Below, piece after piece: positions 8,512 to 16,237 of a stretch of 64,000 nucleotides of DNA. Below the pieces are notes generated by a model. That model saw only the letters and a list, made by a program, of their open reading frames with translations, ran no database searches and had not been told where the DNA came from. Positions within the stretch are counted from its first letter, which is position 1. Every line of letters begins with the position of its first letter. The DNA is from a virus. The stretch covers positions 22,078-86,077 of IMG/VR virus record IMGVR_UViG_3300050821_006235; one strand, written 5' to 3'. The position numbers were made by a program, and so were the translations under genes.

Positions 8512-8768
8512 ATGACCGGACCAAACGCGCTCTCGCCGACATCGACGACGTGATCACAGACTGGAACGGCAGCAGGGACTCGATGCGGTGGAGTCCGGGG
8601 CCGCCGGAGACTGGCGAGCGTTCCATCCTGAGCCAACGCCCGTCGCTCGTTGGGTCGGACGGGTCGGGCGCGTACACCGTGCGGGCCATGCTGCACACCG
8701 GGAGGGCGGCCACGTTCCGTACCGGCGTTTGGGCCAGCCACCAGGCGAGCGAAGGGACCACGCAGTGA
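8508..8768 (+). CDS. hypothetical protein
   Basis: 86 residues from the GTG in the GTGA overlap. The opening (RTKRALADIDDVITDWNG) resembles the short leader of DUF6221-type genes nearby, but the hallmark HIARHDP is absent. It may be a diverged or partial relative. Confidence 0.5.
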   Translation: MNDRTKRALADIDDVITDWNGSRDSMRWSPGPPETGERSILSQRPSLVGSDGSGAYTVRAMLHTGRAATFRTGVWASHQASEGTTQ

Positions 8769-9124
8769 GTGACCCGAAGGCCCGGCTGGACGAGGATGAG
8801 CGAGTGGCCAGCGAGGCTGTCGCTGGCCCGTGGACGGCCAGCGGCGGCTACATCACCGGTGGCGAGCCACCCAACGACGGTGACTTCGGCGAAGTCCACA
8901 TCCTGCCGTACGCCCCCAACGAGTACGACCCCGACGAGAAGACCGCCGCCCACATCGCCCGCCACGACCCCGCCCGCGTCCTGGCGGATGTCGAGCGCAC
9001 CCGCCGGATCATCGCCGAGTGCGAGTACGTCATCCGAGACAGCGCCAACCGGGACACCGGAGACGGGGTCGGCTTGGCTGAGACCATTTTGGGGATCCTT
9101 GGCGACGAGGTGAGCGGACAGTGA
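8765..9124 (+). CDS. DUF6221-like protein (copy 1)
   Basis: 119 residues. The signature AAHIARHDPARVLADVERTR (about 60-79) is followed by a helix with ECEYVIRD, the pattern of DUF6221 proteins common on actinomycete mobile elements. Three other copies occur in this window (11550-12152, 60812-61279, 61276-61647). The biochemical role of the family is unknown to me. GTGA overlaps on both sides show co-translation. Confidence 0.7.
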   Translation: MSDPKARLDEDERVASEAVAGPWTASGGYITGGEPPNDGDFGEVHILPYAPNEYDPDEKTAAHIARHDPARVLADVERTRRIIAECEYVIRDSANRDTGDGVGLAETILGILGDEVSGQ

Positions 9125-9339
9125 CCACCACGCTGACCGAGCCGGACCAGACCCGGCCGGACGCCGACGACGGCGACCTCGTGCACTTCTGGTGCTGCGA
9201 CCAGAACGTTGCGATGTGCGGAGCGGACATCAGCGACGAGCCGCTCGTCCCGGACGCCAGCGCAGAGGAGGTGTGCACGCTGTGCCGGATCGTCGATGAC
9301 AACCGGTGGGCGTGCCCGGTACCGGGATGCTCGCCCTAG
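9121..9339 (+). CDS. small Cys/His protein
   Basis: 72 residues. CCDQNVAMC, CTLC and CPVPGC give seven Cys, so it probably forms a zinc ribbon. It is the last gene before an AT-richer gap and thus likely ends this transcription unit. Confidence 0.6.
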   Translation: MTTTLTEPDQTRPDADDGDLVHFWCCDQNVAMCGADISDEPLVPDASAEEVCTLCRIVDDNRWACPVPGCSP

Positions 9340-9379
9340 CTCCTCATAAGCCTCATTCTGTGGAGTTAACGATCTTGTA

Positions 9380-9395
9380 GGGATTGGAAAATCCC
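9380..9395. promoter_or_regulatory. 6-bp inverted repeat in an AT-richer gap
   Basis: GGGATT and AATCCC are separated by GGAA, inside a 90-base gap that is visibly AT-richer than its surroundings. It lies 34 bases upstream of the 9430 start. The gap probably carries the promoter for the recombinase cluster; the repeat is a candidate operator. Confidence 0.35.
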
Positions 9396-9429
9396 GGAAA
9401 TTATGCGTCTGAGATGAGAGAATGAAGGC

Positions 9430-9558
9430 ATGAGCAACGACACCGAGGTCCGTTCCGACAGCGAAGCCGAGATGCACCCTGACGACATGTGGGTCTTCCA
9501 GTGCGGCATCGAGGGATGCTCTCTGACGGGAATCCTGCACACCCACGAGCAAAGCTGA
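9430..9558 (+). CDS. 42-residue Cys/His micro-protein
   Basis: ATG follows GAAGG. The product has an acidic start (residues 5-19) and then FQCGIEGCSLTGILHTHEQS, a C-x4-C-x8-H-x-H arrangement like a single zinc finger. Good spacing and codon pattern support expression. No family assigned. Confidence 0.5.
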   Translation: MSNDTEVRSDSEAEMHPDDMWVFQCGIEGCSLTGILHTHEQS

Positions 9559-9595
9559 TTGAAGCCATGGGCCACATCGACGGAGAGAAGCAGCC

Positions 9596-9910
9596 ATGAC
9601 GATCGACATCTCGGGTCTCGACAAGGGCGCCGTCCTGGCCGCCTTGTGGAACAACGCCGCCCTGCCACCGAACCACGCCGTAGTGCACCCCCGCACCCGC
9701 CCGATGACCGTTGACGAGGCCCACAAAGCCTTCATCGCCGAGGGCGGCCACGGCTTCGACTACTACCAGGACCGGATTTTGAAGTTCCACCTCGGAGCCG
9801 ACGAGTTCGACCCGCGGTGGTACGACCGCGACAACGGCCAAGGCCTCGCCGAGCGCGTCATCGAGCACCTGCGCGTCACCGGTTCCGTGGACAAACTCGC
9901 TGACGCATGA
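9596..9910 (+). CDS. hypothetical protein coupled to recombinase
   Basis: 104 residues after GGAGAGAAG. Soluble alpha/beta protein (TVDEAHKAFIAEGGHGFDYY and AERVIEHLRVTGSVDKLADA). Its stop overlaps the recombinase ATG (ATGA), so the two are co-translated. It could be a partner or directionality factor, but nothing in the sequence shows this. Confidence 0.55.
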   Translation: MTIDISGLDKGAVLAALWNNAALPPNHAVVHPRTRPMTVDEAHKAFIAEGGHGFDYYQDRILKFHLGADEFDPRWYDRDNGQGLAERVIEHLRVTGSVDKLADA

Positions 9911-10902
9911 CCGAGGTCGAACCGGCCGCCACTCCCCTACCGGCCCTCGCGGTCCACGAGCGCCCCGCCTTCGACCCGTACGAGGTGTACATCGCCTCCC
10001 TGGCCTCCCCCGAGTCCAAGCGGACCATGCGCGGCGCCCTCGACCGGATCGCCCGCATGCAGACCGGAGACCCCGACGCCACCGGAGCATGGCAGCCGTG
10101 GTGGCTGCTCCGCTACGAGCACACCACCCAGATCCGAGCCGACCTGATCGCCGCGGGCCACTCCCCCACCCACGTCAACAAGCACCTCATCGCTCTCCGC
10201 CGAGTGCTACGCGTGTGCTGGCGGATGCGCCTGATGTCGGCCGACGAGTACGAGCGGGCGCGCGACATCGAGAGCGTGACAGGCGAACGGCTCCTGGCCG
10301 GGCGGGACATCCATCGTGACGAGCTGGCCGCGATGCTCCGCGTCTGCGCCGAGACCGAGGGCGCAGCCGGCATCCGCGATGCAGCCATCATGGCGGTGCT
10401 GTTCTCCACCGGCCTGCGCCGGTCCGAGATCGCCGGGGCGCTGCTGGAGTGCTACAACCCCGGCGAACGCTCACTGAAGATCATCGGCAAGCGGAACAAA
10501 GAACGGGTCGTCTACGTCACGCCATCCGCCGTCGCAGTACTCGATCGGTGGCTGCACCTGCTCGACATTCGGCGCGGGCCGATGTTCCGGCCGATCCACA
10601 AGACCGGCGTTATCAGCAACGGCGCTATGACGCCCCGAGCGGTCGGCTACATCGTGGACCGAACCCGCCGAAAAGCAGGATTGCCGCTGCTGGCCACTCA
10701 CGACTTCCGCCGCACCTACACGGGCGATCTGCTGGACGCGGGCGTAGACCTGTCGACCGTTCAGAAGCTCCTAGGGCACGCCTCGCCGACGACCACCGCA
10801 CGGTACGACCGGCGCCCCGACCGCGCGCTGAGGGACGCCTCAGACCTGCTGAGCCTGCCATCTCCAGAGCCCCTTCGGGACGAGCCAAGGAGCGAGCTGT
10901 GA
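9907..10902 (+). CDS. tyrosine recombinase (integrase/Xer type)
   Basis: 331 residues. An N-terminal SAM-like arm (about 25-110) is followed by a catalytic domain with all expected residues: Arg in STGLRRSEI (about 172), Lys in GKRNKER (about 196), His-x-x-Arg in HDFRR (about 266), His in LLGHAS (about 289) and the nucleophile Tyr in ARYDRR (about 300). It probably integrates the element or resolves multimers. Unusually, it overlaps both neighbours by 4 bases and no attachment site adjoins it, so attP is not next to the gene as in typical integration modules. Confidence 0.9.
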   Translation: MTEVEPAATPLPALAVHERPAFDPYEVYIASLASPESKRTMRGALDRIARMQTGDPDATGAWQPWWLLRYEHTTQIRADLIAAGHSPTHVNKHLIALRRVLRVCWRMRLMSADEYERARDIESVTGERLLAGRDIHRDELAAMLRVCAETEGAAGIRDAAIMAVLFSTGLRRSEIAGALLECYNPGERSLKIIGKRNKERVVYVTPSAVAVLDRWLHLLDIRRGPMFRPIHKTGVISNGAMTPRAVGYIVDRTRRKAGLPLLATHDFRRTYTGDLLDAGVDLSTVQKLLGHASPTTTARYDRRPDRALRDASDLLSLPSPEPLRDEPRSEL

Positions 10903-11246
10903 GCGGCGAGATGGAACTGACAGGGACAGCCCTCCCCGCCATACGCCCCGCCACCTACCCGGAGGAGAAGTGGTACGCCGGGGATCTCGTCTTGGACGCC
11001 GCGGGCATCTTGTGGATCCGGTCGTCCGATCAGGGTGTCGCGGAGGGCTGGCCGTGGAGCTACACGGGCGGCTGGCACCCGTGCGACCTGCACGCCCCGG
11101 GCGGTGACCGGCCAGAGGAGGAGGCGGTGCGGCCTCTGACGCTGCTCGTGCGAGGCGGGAAGCCGGTACGGACCATCATCTACCGGCCAGGCCCGGACAG
11201 TGCCGAGATCGAAGCAGGGGACGAGCCACCCGGGGGCGAACCGTGA
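10899..11246 (+). CDS. hypothetical protein downstream of recombinase
   Basis: 115 residues from GTG overlapping the recombinase stop. Trp-rich central part (GILWIRSSDQGVAEGWPWSY; GGWHPCDL) suggests a compact beta domain. A second part (LTLLVRGGKPVRTIIYRPG) and an acidic tail follow. No family recognised. Confidence 0.55.
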   Translation: MSGEMELTGTALPAIRPATYPEEKWYAGDLVLDAAGILWIRSSDQGVAEGWPWSYTGGWHPCDLHAPGGDRPEEEAVRPLTLLVRGGKPVRTIIYRPGPDSAEIEAGDEPPGGEP

Positions 11247-11605
11247 GCGAGGACTTCGAGCCTCACCCGCGCGTCCACCGAGCGGTCCAGTTCACCTGCC
11301 ACGACCACGGCTGCGACGTTGGCTACAACGAAGCGCCCGAGCGGGAGATCGCCAGCGGCTTGCTGGAGGACGTCGGCGACTGGCACCGAGCCGTGGCAGG
11401 CCTCACCCGGGCTAGCGTTCCACCAGGCGTCGCGGAGGCTTTGGAGGTGCTTCACGAGGCGGCGTGTGGGTGGGTGGACTGGCTGGACCGGGCAAGCGGC
11501 AAGCAGGCGACTCAGCCGGGCAAGCCCTCCCCCAGGGCAGGATGGACCCGTGACCGACATCGACGACGTGATCGCGTTCTACCGGGCACGGTTGGACGAG
11601 GGTGA
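11243..11605 (+). CDS. hypothetical protein with CHDHGC motif
   Basis: 120 residues from GTG. An early FTCHDHGCDVGYNEAP segment offers Cys/His ligands, and a helix-rich middle (VAEALEVLHEAACGWVDWLD) follows. The last 18 codons overlap the next gene, so the basic tail may be non-essential coding. Confidence 0.5.
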   Translation: MSEDFEPHPRVHRAVQFTCHDHGCDVGYNEAPEREIASGLLEDVGDWHRAVAGLTRASVPPGVAEALEVLHEAACGWVDWLDRASGKQATQPGKPSPRAGWTRDRHRRRDRVLPGTVGRG

Positions 11606-12152
11606 GCAATGGGCGCTGGCCGCATCCAAGCCGTACCGCTATGCGGACGGTAATCCGCCCGTACCGCCGCAGGGTGTTCGCTGGACGTGGGTGGTCGGGG
11701 AGAACTGGGAGCCCGTCACCCCCGACCCGGTGCTGGACGAGTTCGTGGCCGAGCCCGGCGAGAGTTGCAATCTCGCCACGGTGGAGAAGTGGCCCTCCGA
11801 CCGATGGGAAATGCGCAACGCCTACGCCAACTGCATCGTGGAGATGGACAGTGCCGCCGCTGGTCACATCGTCCGCCACGACCCAGCCCGGGTACTCAAG
11901 AAGGTCGCCGCAGGGCGTGCGCTCATCCGCCTGTACGAGCAGTCCCTTGAGATGGTCGCGATGTTCCAGGGTCACGGCATGGACGGCAAGGGCTACGAGA
12001 TCGCAGTCGAGTCGTACGCCAACGCGATCCGCCTGGAAGCTTCCGTCTGGGACGACCATGAGGACTGGGATCCGGCATGGCGGCGAGGGTGGATGGACGA
12101 GATCCTGTCTGCCGTTGAGCCACTCCCCCACCCTGAACGGAGCGAGACGTGA
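11550..12152 (+). CDS. DUF6221-like protein (copy 2)
   Basis: 200 residues from GTG at 11550, inside the end of the upstream gene. The N-terminus MTDIDDVIAFYRARLDEGEQ and the middle GHIVRHDPARVLKKVAAGR match the DUF6221 layout. Longer than copy 1, with a W-rich insert (WTWVVGENWEPV) and an extra C-terminal helical region ending in an acidic Trp cluster (DDHEDWDPAWRRGWMDE). Role unknown. Confidence 0.7.
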   Translation: MTDIDDVIAFYRARLDEGEQWALAASKPYRYADGNPPVPPQGVRWTWVVGENWEPVTPDPVLDEFVAEPGESCNLATVEKWPSDRWEMRNAYANCIVEMDSAAAGHIVRHDPARVLKKVAAGRALIRLYEQSLEMVAMFQGHGMDGKGYEIAVESYANAIRLEASVWDDHEDWDPAWRRGWMDEILSAVEPLPHPERSET

Positions 12153-12547
12153 GCCCAGACCTGTGGACGATCGGTGCCGACATCGGCCAGATGGTGACCG
12201 GCCTGTCGGTCGTCACCGCCACCTACGTGTGGACGCGCGGCCGGCTGAGCGACCGTCGTGAGCGGAAGGCGGCGATCAGGCAGCGCACGTGGGGCGGTTA
12301 CATCGACCAGAGCGGGATCAACACCTGGCTCGTGCAGCTCGCCGAGGAGCCTGACCGTCCCACCGGGCGGGTCGTCCTGGACGTGGTCGACGGCAAGGGC
12401 GAACCGAGCGTGAACGGTGCTCACAGCCTCCGGCAGCGGATCATCGGAGAAGGGATGCTCGGCAGGGTCCCCACGACCGAGGAGTATGAGTTGCTGGCTG
12501 CGTTGCAGAAGGAACGCGGGTACGGCAAGGGCTTCCCGGTCCGATGA
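12149..12547 (+). CDS. hypothetical protein with one membrane segment
   Basis: 132 residues from GTG in the GTGA overlap. One moderately hydrophobic N-terminal segment (IGQMVTGLSVVTATYVWT) then basic residues, giving a cytoplasmic C-terminal domain with LVQLAEEPDRPTGRVVLDVV. No family recognised. Confidence 0.5.
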   Translation: MSPDLWTIGADIGQMVTGLSVVTATYVWTRGRLSDRRERKAAIRQRTWGGYIDQSGINTWLVQLAEEPDRPTGRVVLDVVDGKGEPSVNGAHSLRQRIIGEGMLGRVPTTEEYELLAALQKERGYGKGFPVR

Positions 12548-12801
12548 CTCTCCCCTGCTTCTGCTGCGGCAAGGCTCTCGAATCCGTAGATCCGCTCGGC
12601 GATGACGACAACGAGCCGAGCGAGGCGACCACGTTCCGCACCGGCGGGCACTACGGGTCAGGCGCGTTCGACCCGATGGACGGCAGCATGCTCGAACTCA
12701 ACGTGTGCGACGACTGCCTGACCGGCGGGGCCGAGCGGGTTGTGCTGCTGCGGACGGTCCAGACCGTACAGACGACATCATCGGCGTGGATCCCGGACTG
12801 A
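12544..12801 (+). CDS. small two-Cys-pair protein
   Basis: 85 residues. CFCCGK at the N-terminus and CDDC near residue 59 form a probable zinc site around an acidic, Gly-rich loop. This layout is frequent in actinophage small proteins. It is the last gene of the tightly overlapped left operon; a 356-base gap follows. Confidence 0.6.
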   Translation: MTLPCFCCGKALESVDPLGDDDNEPSEATTFRTGGHYGSGAFDPMDGSMLELNVCDDCLTGGAERVVLLRTVQTVQTTSSAWIPD

Positions 12802-13157
12802 CCCCGCTTGCCCGTACGTGGGCGAAGGCGACTTCCCGCAGGTCACAGCGTCGGGCTGCTGAGCCCTTCCGAGGTGTTGCGGATCGTTCCGACCGCTATC
12901 CTGGGTCTCGTCCCGGTCGTCTGCTGGCGGCAACGTCAGCATCCGTGGCAGCGGCTCAAGCCGACCGGGTGTTGCTATCGGCCCCGTCCACGGGTCCCGC
13001 TCCTACGGGAGCACGTCCTACGGCCACTCCCCCGGGGGTGGCCGTAGCTGTCTCGCGGTGTCTACGGCTGTATAGGCAGTCTCGTCGTCTCCGGGCGGCA
13101 GGGTGCTGCTCTTCCCTGGGTCTGGCGCGGTCCGGCATGCGGTGTAATGATCGGCGG
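12802..13157. other. intergenic region, 356 bases
   Basis: No convincing gene. It holds a small hairpin (GCTCC-TACG-GGAGC at 12999-13012), a strong terminator hairpin (13018-13047), and about 110 bases upstream of the methyltransferase where a TAATGA-like -10 lies near 13146. It probably ends the left operon and starts the cargo region. Confidence 0.4.
13018..13047 (+). terminator. terminator-type hairpin after left operon
   Basis: CTACGGCCA at 13018-13026 pairs with TGGCCGTAG at 13039-13047. The inner bases (CTCCCC/GGGG) extend the stem. No long T-run follows, typical for high-GC actinomycete terminators. Confidence 0.55.
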
Positions 13158-13949
13158 ATGTCACCCGACCATCCCCCGCCCAAAATCGACCTCGCGAACG
13201 CCTCACCGTCCCGCGTCTACAACGCCCTGCGAGGCGGGAGCGGACACTACCTCCCGGACCGGTCCGTCATCGCCGGGATCAAGGAGTTCGAGCCCGGAAT
13301 CGCGTTGCTCGCCGCCCGCAACCGGGCTTTCCTCGGCCGGGTGGTCCGCTACCTCACCGCGCAAGGTGTCACGCAGTTCCTGGACTTGGGGTGTGGTCTG
13401 CCCGAGCGCCCGAACGTCCACGAGATCGCCTGGGAAACCGAGCCGGCGGCCCGGGTCGTCTACATCGACAACGACCCGAACGTCTTGGCCAACGTGCACG
13501 CGCTCGTGTCCGGCGACCACCGAACCGCGTACCTGGAAGCGGATGTGCGCGACGTTGAGGCGATCTGGGCGTCGCCGCAGTTCGCGATCCTTGACCCCGA
13601 TCGGCCGATCGGGTTCCTGGCGTTCACCCTGCTGCATTTCCTGCACCCCGCCGACGACCCGGCCGGGGTCGTGGACTGGCTCGGCGAACACTCGGCCCCG
13701 GGCGGCTACTTGGCGCTGTCGCATCTCAGCCATGAGCTGCTCGACGCCGATGGGCGCGTCGAGGCGCAGGAGGTGTTCGACGCGGCCATCGCGGGCCTGA
13801 TCCACATCCGCACCCGCGACGAGATCGCCGCCCTGCTCGGGGACCGTGAGCTAGTTGAGCCTGGTCTCGTCCCCGTCGCCGCGTGGCGGCCGGACGAGCC
13901 TGCCGCCACTACCCGGCTGGTGAACTTCGGCGCGGTCGCCCACCTGTGA
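13158..13949 (+). CDS. SAM-dependent methyltransferase, Methyltransf_19 (DUF574) family
   Basis: 263 residues. The opening IDLANASPSRVYNALRGGSG and motif I FLDLGCGLP (about 75-83), then VVYIDNDPNVLANV (acidic SAM-ribose loop near 97) and a conserved FLAFTLLHFLHPADDP, are typical of this actinobacterial family. Length matches. The substrate is unknown for most members. It stands alone between a terminator and a convergent DUF397 gene. Such genes are common on actinomycete chromosomes, so this could be cargo or host DNA. Confidence 0.85.
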   Translation: MSPDHPPPKIDLANASPSRVYNALRGGSGHYLPDRSVIAGIKEFEPGIALLAARNRAFLGRVVRYLTAQGVTQFLDLGCGLPERPNVHEIAWETEPAARVVYIDNDPNVLANVHALVSGDHRTAYLEADVRDVEAIWASPQFAILDPDRPIGFLAFTLLHFLHPADDPAGVVDWLGEHSAPGGYLALSHLSHELLDADGRVEAQEVFDAAIAGLIHIRTRDEIAALLGDRELVEPGLVPVAAWRPDEPAATTRLVNFGAVAHL

Positions 13950-13950
13950 C

Positions 13951-14148
13951 CTACCCGTGGTGTCCGGCCTTAATGCCGGTCACCAGTGCGGCGAAACCGG
14001 GCCGGGACACGCTCAGCCACGGGGCGTCCGGGTGCTTGGAGTCCCGTACGGCGATGCGGCGGCCGTTCGAACCGGCCTGGACACACTGCCCTTCGGCGGT
14101 GCTGTGGGAGGACGTTAGCCACACGATGCTGTTCGGGATGGTATCCAC
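13951..14148 (-). CDS. DUF397 protein (copy 1)
   Basis: 65 residues: W-x-x-S-x-x-S near the N-terminus (VWLTSSHSTAEGQCVQ), then IAVRDSKHPDAPWLSVSRPGF, the standard DUF397 layout. It starts directly after the XRE gene stop, forming a pair. In Streptomyces, XRE-DUF397 pairs (for example Scr1/Scr2) act together in developmental or antibiotic regulation; a toxin-antitoxin-like link has also been proposed for such pairs. Confidence 0.85.
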   Translation of the reverse strand: MDTIPNSIVWLTSSHSTAEGQCVQAGSNGRRIAVRDSKHPDAPWLSVSRPGFAALVTGIKAGHHG

Positions 14149-15063
14149 CTAGTGGTCAGTGTCCAGCATCGCCTTGAGCTGCTTTTCGATCATATCGACC
14201 GTCTTGTCCTGCGGCAGCGCCGCACCCTTGAGCTGCTCAAAGGTACCTCGGAACACCGCCACCTCCGCGTCCTCCTCGATGAGCGCCTGCCCGGCCGGTG
14301 AGTCCACGTACACGACCTCCGGATCGAGGGGCTGTGCGAACGTCAGGTGGACGAACGAGCCGGGGATACCGGGATGCGCGCCAGCGGAGAACGGGATCAC
14401 CTGGAGGACCACGCTGGGGTGGGCGGCCGCGGCGAGGAGGTGCTGCAACTGCCCGCGCATGACCTGCGGGCCTCCCACGACGCGGTGAAGTACGGCCTCA
14501 TCGAAGATCGCCCACAGGCGTTTCAGAGGCTGGCCGGCGTTTGGCTGCTCGTCGTCGGCTGCGAGGAGGAGGCGCTGGCGGTACAGGCGCTGGCGGTGCA
14601 GGCGTATCTCAACGCGACTTTCCACCACGTCCGCGGCCAGGCCCGGGGCGACGCCTTGGATGGTGGCCCGCGCGTAATCCTCGGTTTGGAGGAGGCCGGG
14701 GACGACGGTCCCCTCGTAGGTGCGGACGACATCGGCTTCGTCTTCGAGGCCGATGTAGGTGGCGTGCCCGCTGGTCAGGGCTCCGGTGTAGGGCTGCCAC
14801 CAGCCGCGTTGGCGCGCCTCGCGGACGAGGGTGAGGATCGCGTCCCGCCTGTCTCCGCTGACGCCGTACAGGTCGAGGAGTTCGCAGACCATGGCCGCCT
14901 GGGGTTTGGTCGCCAGACGGTTTTCCAGGCGCAGCAGCTTCGGTTTGGACCAGCCGAGGGCTTTCGCCGCTTGGTCGGCGGTGCGGCCGTCCTGCTCGCG
15001 GAGTCGGCGGAGTTCGGCGGCGAGCCGGCGGAGCCGGACGGTTGGGCTTTGGCTGGCTGCCAT
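14149..15063 (-). CDS. XRE-family regulator with DUF5753 domain (copy 1)
   Basis: 304 residues. N-terminal helix-turn-helix (about 8-65: LRRLREQDGRTADQAAKALG, then SKPKLLRLENRL). The DUF5753 domain fills about 95-290, with TYIGLEDEADVVRTYEGTVV and VPGLLQTEDYARA as family marks. Paired with the DUF397 gene immediately downstream. Probably a DNA-binding regulator whose partner modulates it. Confidence 0.85.
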   Translation of the reverse strand: MAASQSPTVRLRRLAAELRRLREQDGRTADQAAKALGWSKPKLLRLENRLATKPQAAMVCELLDLYGVSGDRRDAILTLVREARQRGWWQPYTGALTSGHATYIGLEDEADVVRTYEGTVVPGLLQTEDYARATIQGVAPGLAADVVESRVEIRLHRQRLYRQRLLLAADDEQPNAGQPLKRLWAIFDEAVLHRVVGGPQVMRGQLQHLLAAAAHPSVVLQVIPFSAGAHPGIPGSFVHLTFAQPLDPEVVYVDSPAGQALIEEDAEVAVFRGTFEQLKGAALPQDKTVDMIEKQLKAMLDTDH

Positions 15064-15110
15064 AGTGGGGCTCCTGCTGGCCGGTCCGACCGTGGCCGGG
15101 TCCCGGGCGT

Positions 15111-15139
15111 ATAGAACCCGGCAAAATCTGTACCTTGCA
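15111..15139 (-). promoter_or_regulatory. candidate promoter for XRE copy 1
   Basis: On the minus strand TTGCAA (15139-15134) is followed at 17-19 bases by TTCTATA (15116-15110), in an unusually AT-rich patch 50-80 bases before the XRE start. Spacing is slightly long for a housekeeping promoter. Confidence 0.35.
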
Positions 15140-15212
15140 AATTTTAGCCCATGAGGGCATGCTGGTCGTCTCGCCGGTGGGGAGACCGACGAGACGATCG
15201 ACGACAGTCCCG

Positions 15213-15261
15213 CCGCCCCGGGTGGCCATCAACTGATTGGCCCGTTCCGCCACCCGGGCGG
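15213..15261 (-). terminator. inverted repeat downstream of GntR gene
   Basis: CCGCCCCGGGTGG (15213-15225) faces CCACCCGGGCGG (15250-15261) with one bulged base. It lies 69 bases after the GntR stop, so it may be the GntR terminator or an operator in the XRE promoter region. Confidence 0.4.
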
Positions 15262-15329
15262 TGGAAACCAATGTAACCGCGCGGCAAACAGAACGCCATG
15301 GAAATGGGCGTGTTGTGCCGCACGTGTAT

Positions 15330-15755
15330 TCAATCCGTGACGTCGCCAGCCGTCAGCTTGATCTCATAGGCGTCCCGGATCCGTTCAGTACCATCCAGCC
15401 CCGTGATGACCACGACAGGTGCGCCTGCGGCCAACCCGAGACGCCGCCGTTCATCGGCTGTTGCGGGGCGGATGATGGCCTCTTCTCCCCGCTTGAGCTC
15501 TTCCACGACCCGCTCCCCCATCTCCCGCACTACGGCGCGTACGCCCTGCTCAGCAGCGATGAGGTGTTCTACGGCGAGAACGGTGAGCGCCTTGCGTACC
15601 GTGGCAACGCTCACCCGGTAGGTGTCGGCGAGGTCGGGCGCCGAACGCAGGCGGTCCCCCGGTTGATACTCCCCCGACACGATCCGCCTGCGGATGTCGT
15701 CCGCTACCTGGATGTACTTGGGCGCATAGAGCGTGGGGTCAACGGGCTCTGGCAT
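15330..15755 (-). CDS. GntR-family regulator, short form
   Basis: 141 residues. The winged helix is clear (about 12-80: YIQVADDIRRRIVSGEYQPG, then SVATVRKALTVLAVEHLI). The C-terminus is short (ERRRLGLAAGAPVVVITGLD) and covers only the start of a UTRA-type ligand domain. In pSAM2-type AICEs, GntR proteins such as KorSA repress transfer and replication genes, so a similar role is possible. No operator copies near the translocase were recognised. Confidence 0.8.
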   Translation of the reverse strand: MPEPVDPTLYAPKYIQVADDIRRRIVSGEYQPGDRLRSAPDLADTYRVSVATVRKALTVLAVEHLIAAEQGVRAVVREMGERVVEELKRGEEAIIRPATADERRRLGLAAGAPVVVITGLDGTERIRDAYEIKLTAGDVTD

Positions 15756-15972
15756 GCGGGAACTCTATGGACGCATCACTGCACGGTTTCATTGTGGTCG
15801 ATGCGCCAATGCGGCGATACAGCGATGTCCTATTGAGCTGGCCATATTCGGCCATGGATGTGGGTTCATTACGTCGGGGAGGCCAGAAGCACCTCTGCGG
15901 CCGGAGACGGATACCGGGGGGAACGCTTATCCTGAGGGCTCCGCGTCTCTTCACTGGCCTGGACTGGCGCGA

Positions 15973-16012
15973 CGAAGGCCCCCAGACCGTCCGCTGACGG
16001 TGGGGGCCTTCG
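15973..16012. terminator. perfect 12-bp hairpin terminator
   Basis: CGAAGGCCCCCA (15973-15984) and its complement (16001-16012) flank a 16-base loop. It lies 10 bases beyond the DUF397 copy 2 stop, so it ends the XRE-DUF397 transcript reading left. GTTTCG on the plus side would allow bidirectional use. Confidence 0.6.
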
Positions 16013-16021
16013 GTTTCGTGG

Positions 16022-16225
16022 TCAGGCGAGGTCGGACTTCAACCGGCCGGTGAACGACCGCCAGTGCGACGGGCTGAACACCAGCGCCGGGCCTTGCGGG
16101 TCGGTGCTGTCGCGAACCGCGACGATGCCCGGGAGGTTGCGGGCAACTTCAACGCAGGTGTCCGCATTGACGCTGCTGGTGGACTTGTGCCATTGGGCGC
16201 GCGAAAGATCATGCGGTGTGGTCAT
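16022..16225 (-). CDS. DUF397 protein (copy 2)
   Basis: 67 residues: LSRAQWHKSTSSVNADTCVE, VAVRDSTDPQGPALVFSP and W-x-x-F near the end are the DUF397 marks. It follows the XRE gene by 12 bases on the same strand, forming the second XRE-DUF397 pair of the window. Confidence 0.85.
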   Translation of the reverse strand: MTTPHDLSRAQWHKSTSSVNADTCVEVARNLPGIVAVRDSTDPQGPALVFSPSHWRSFTGRLKSDLA

Positions 16226-16237
16226 TGGCCTGGACCT

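Noticed and set aside
12802-13157. Small protein or non-coding RNA in the gap after the left operon
   Set aside because: The open frame at 12808-13047 runs into the terminator palindrome and has no ribosome site. Hairpins are better read as terminators; no known RNA family was recognised.
15767-15997. Plus-strand gene between GntR and DUF397 copy 2
   Set aside because: Composition is not protein-like, no ribosome site is present, and its end runs into the terminator at 15973-16012.
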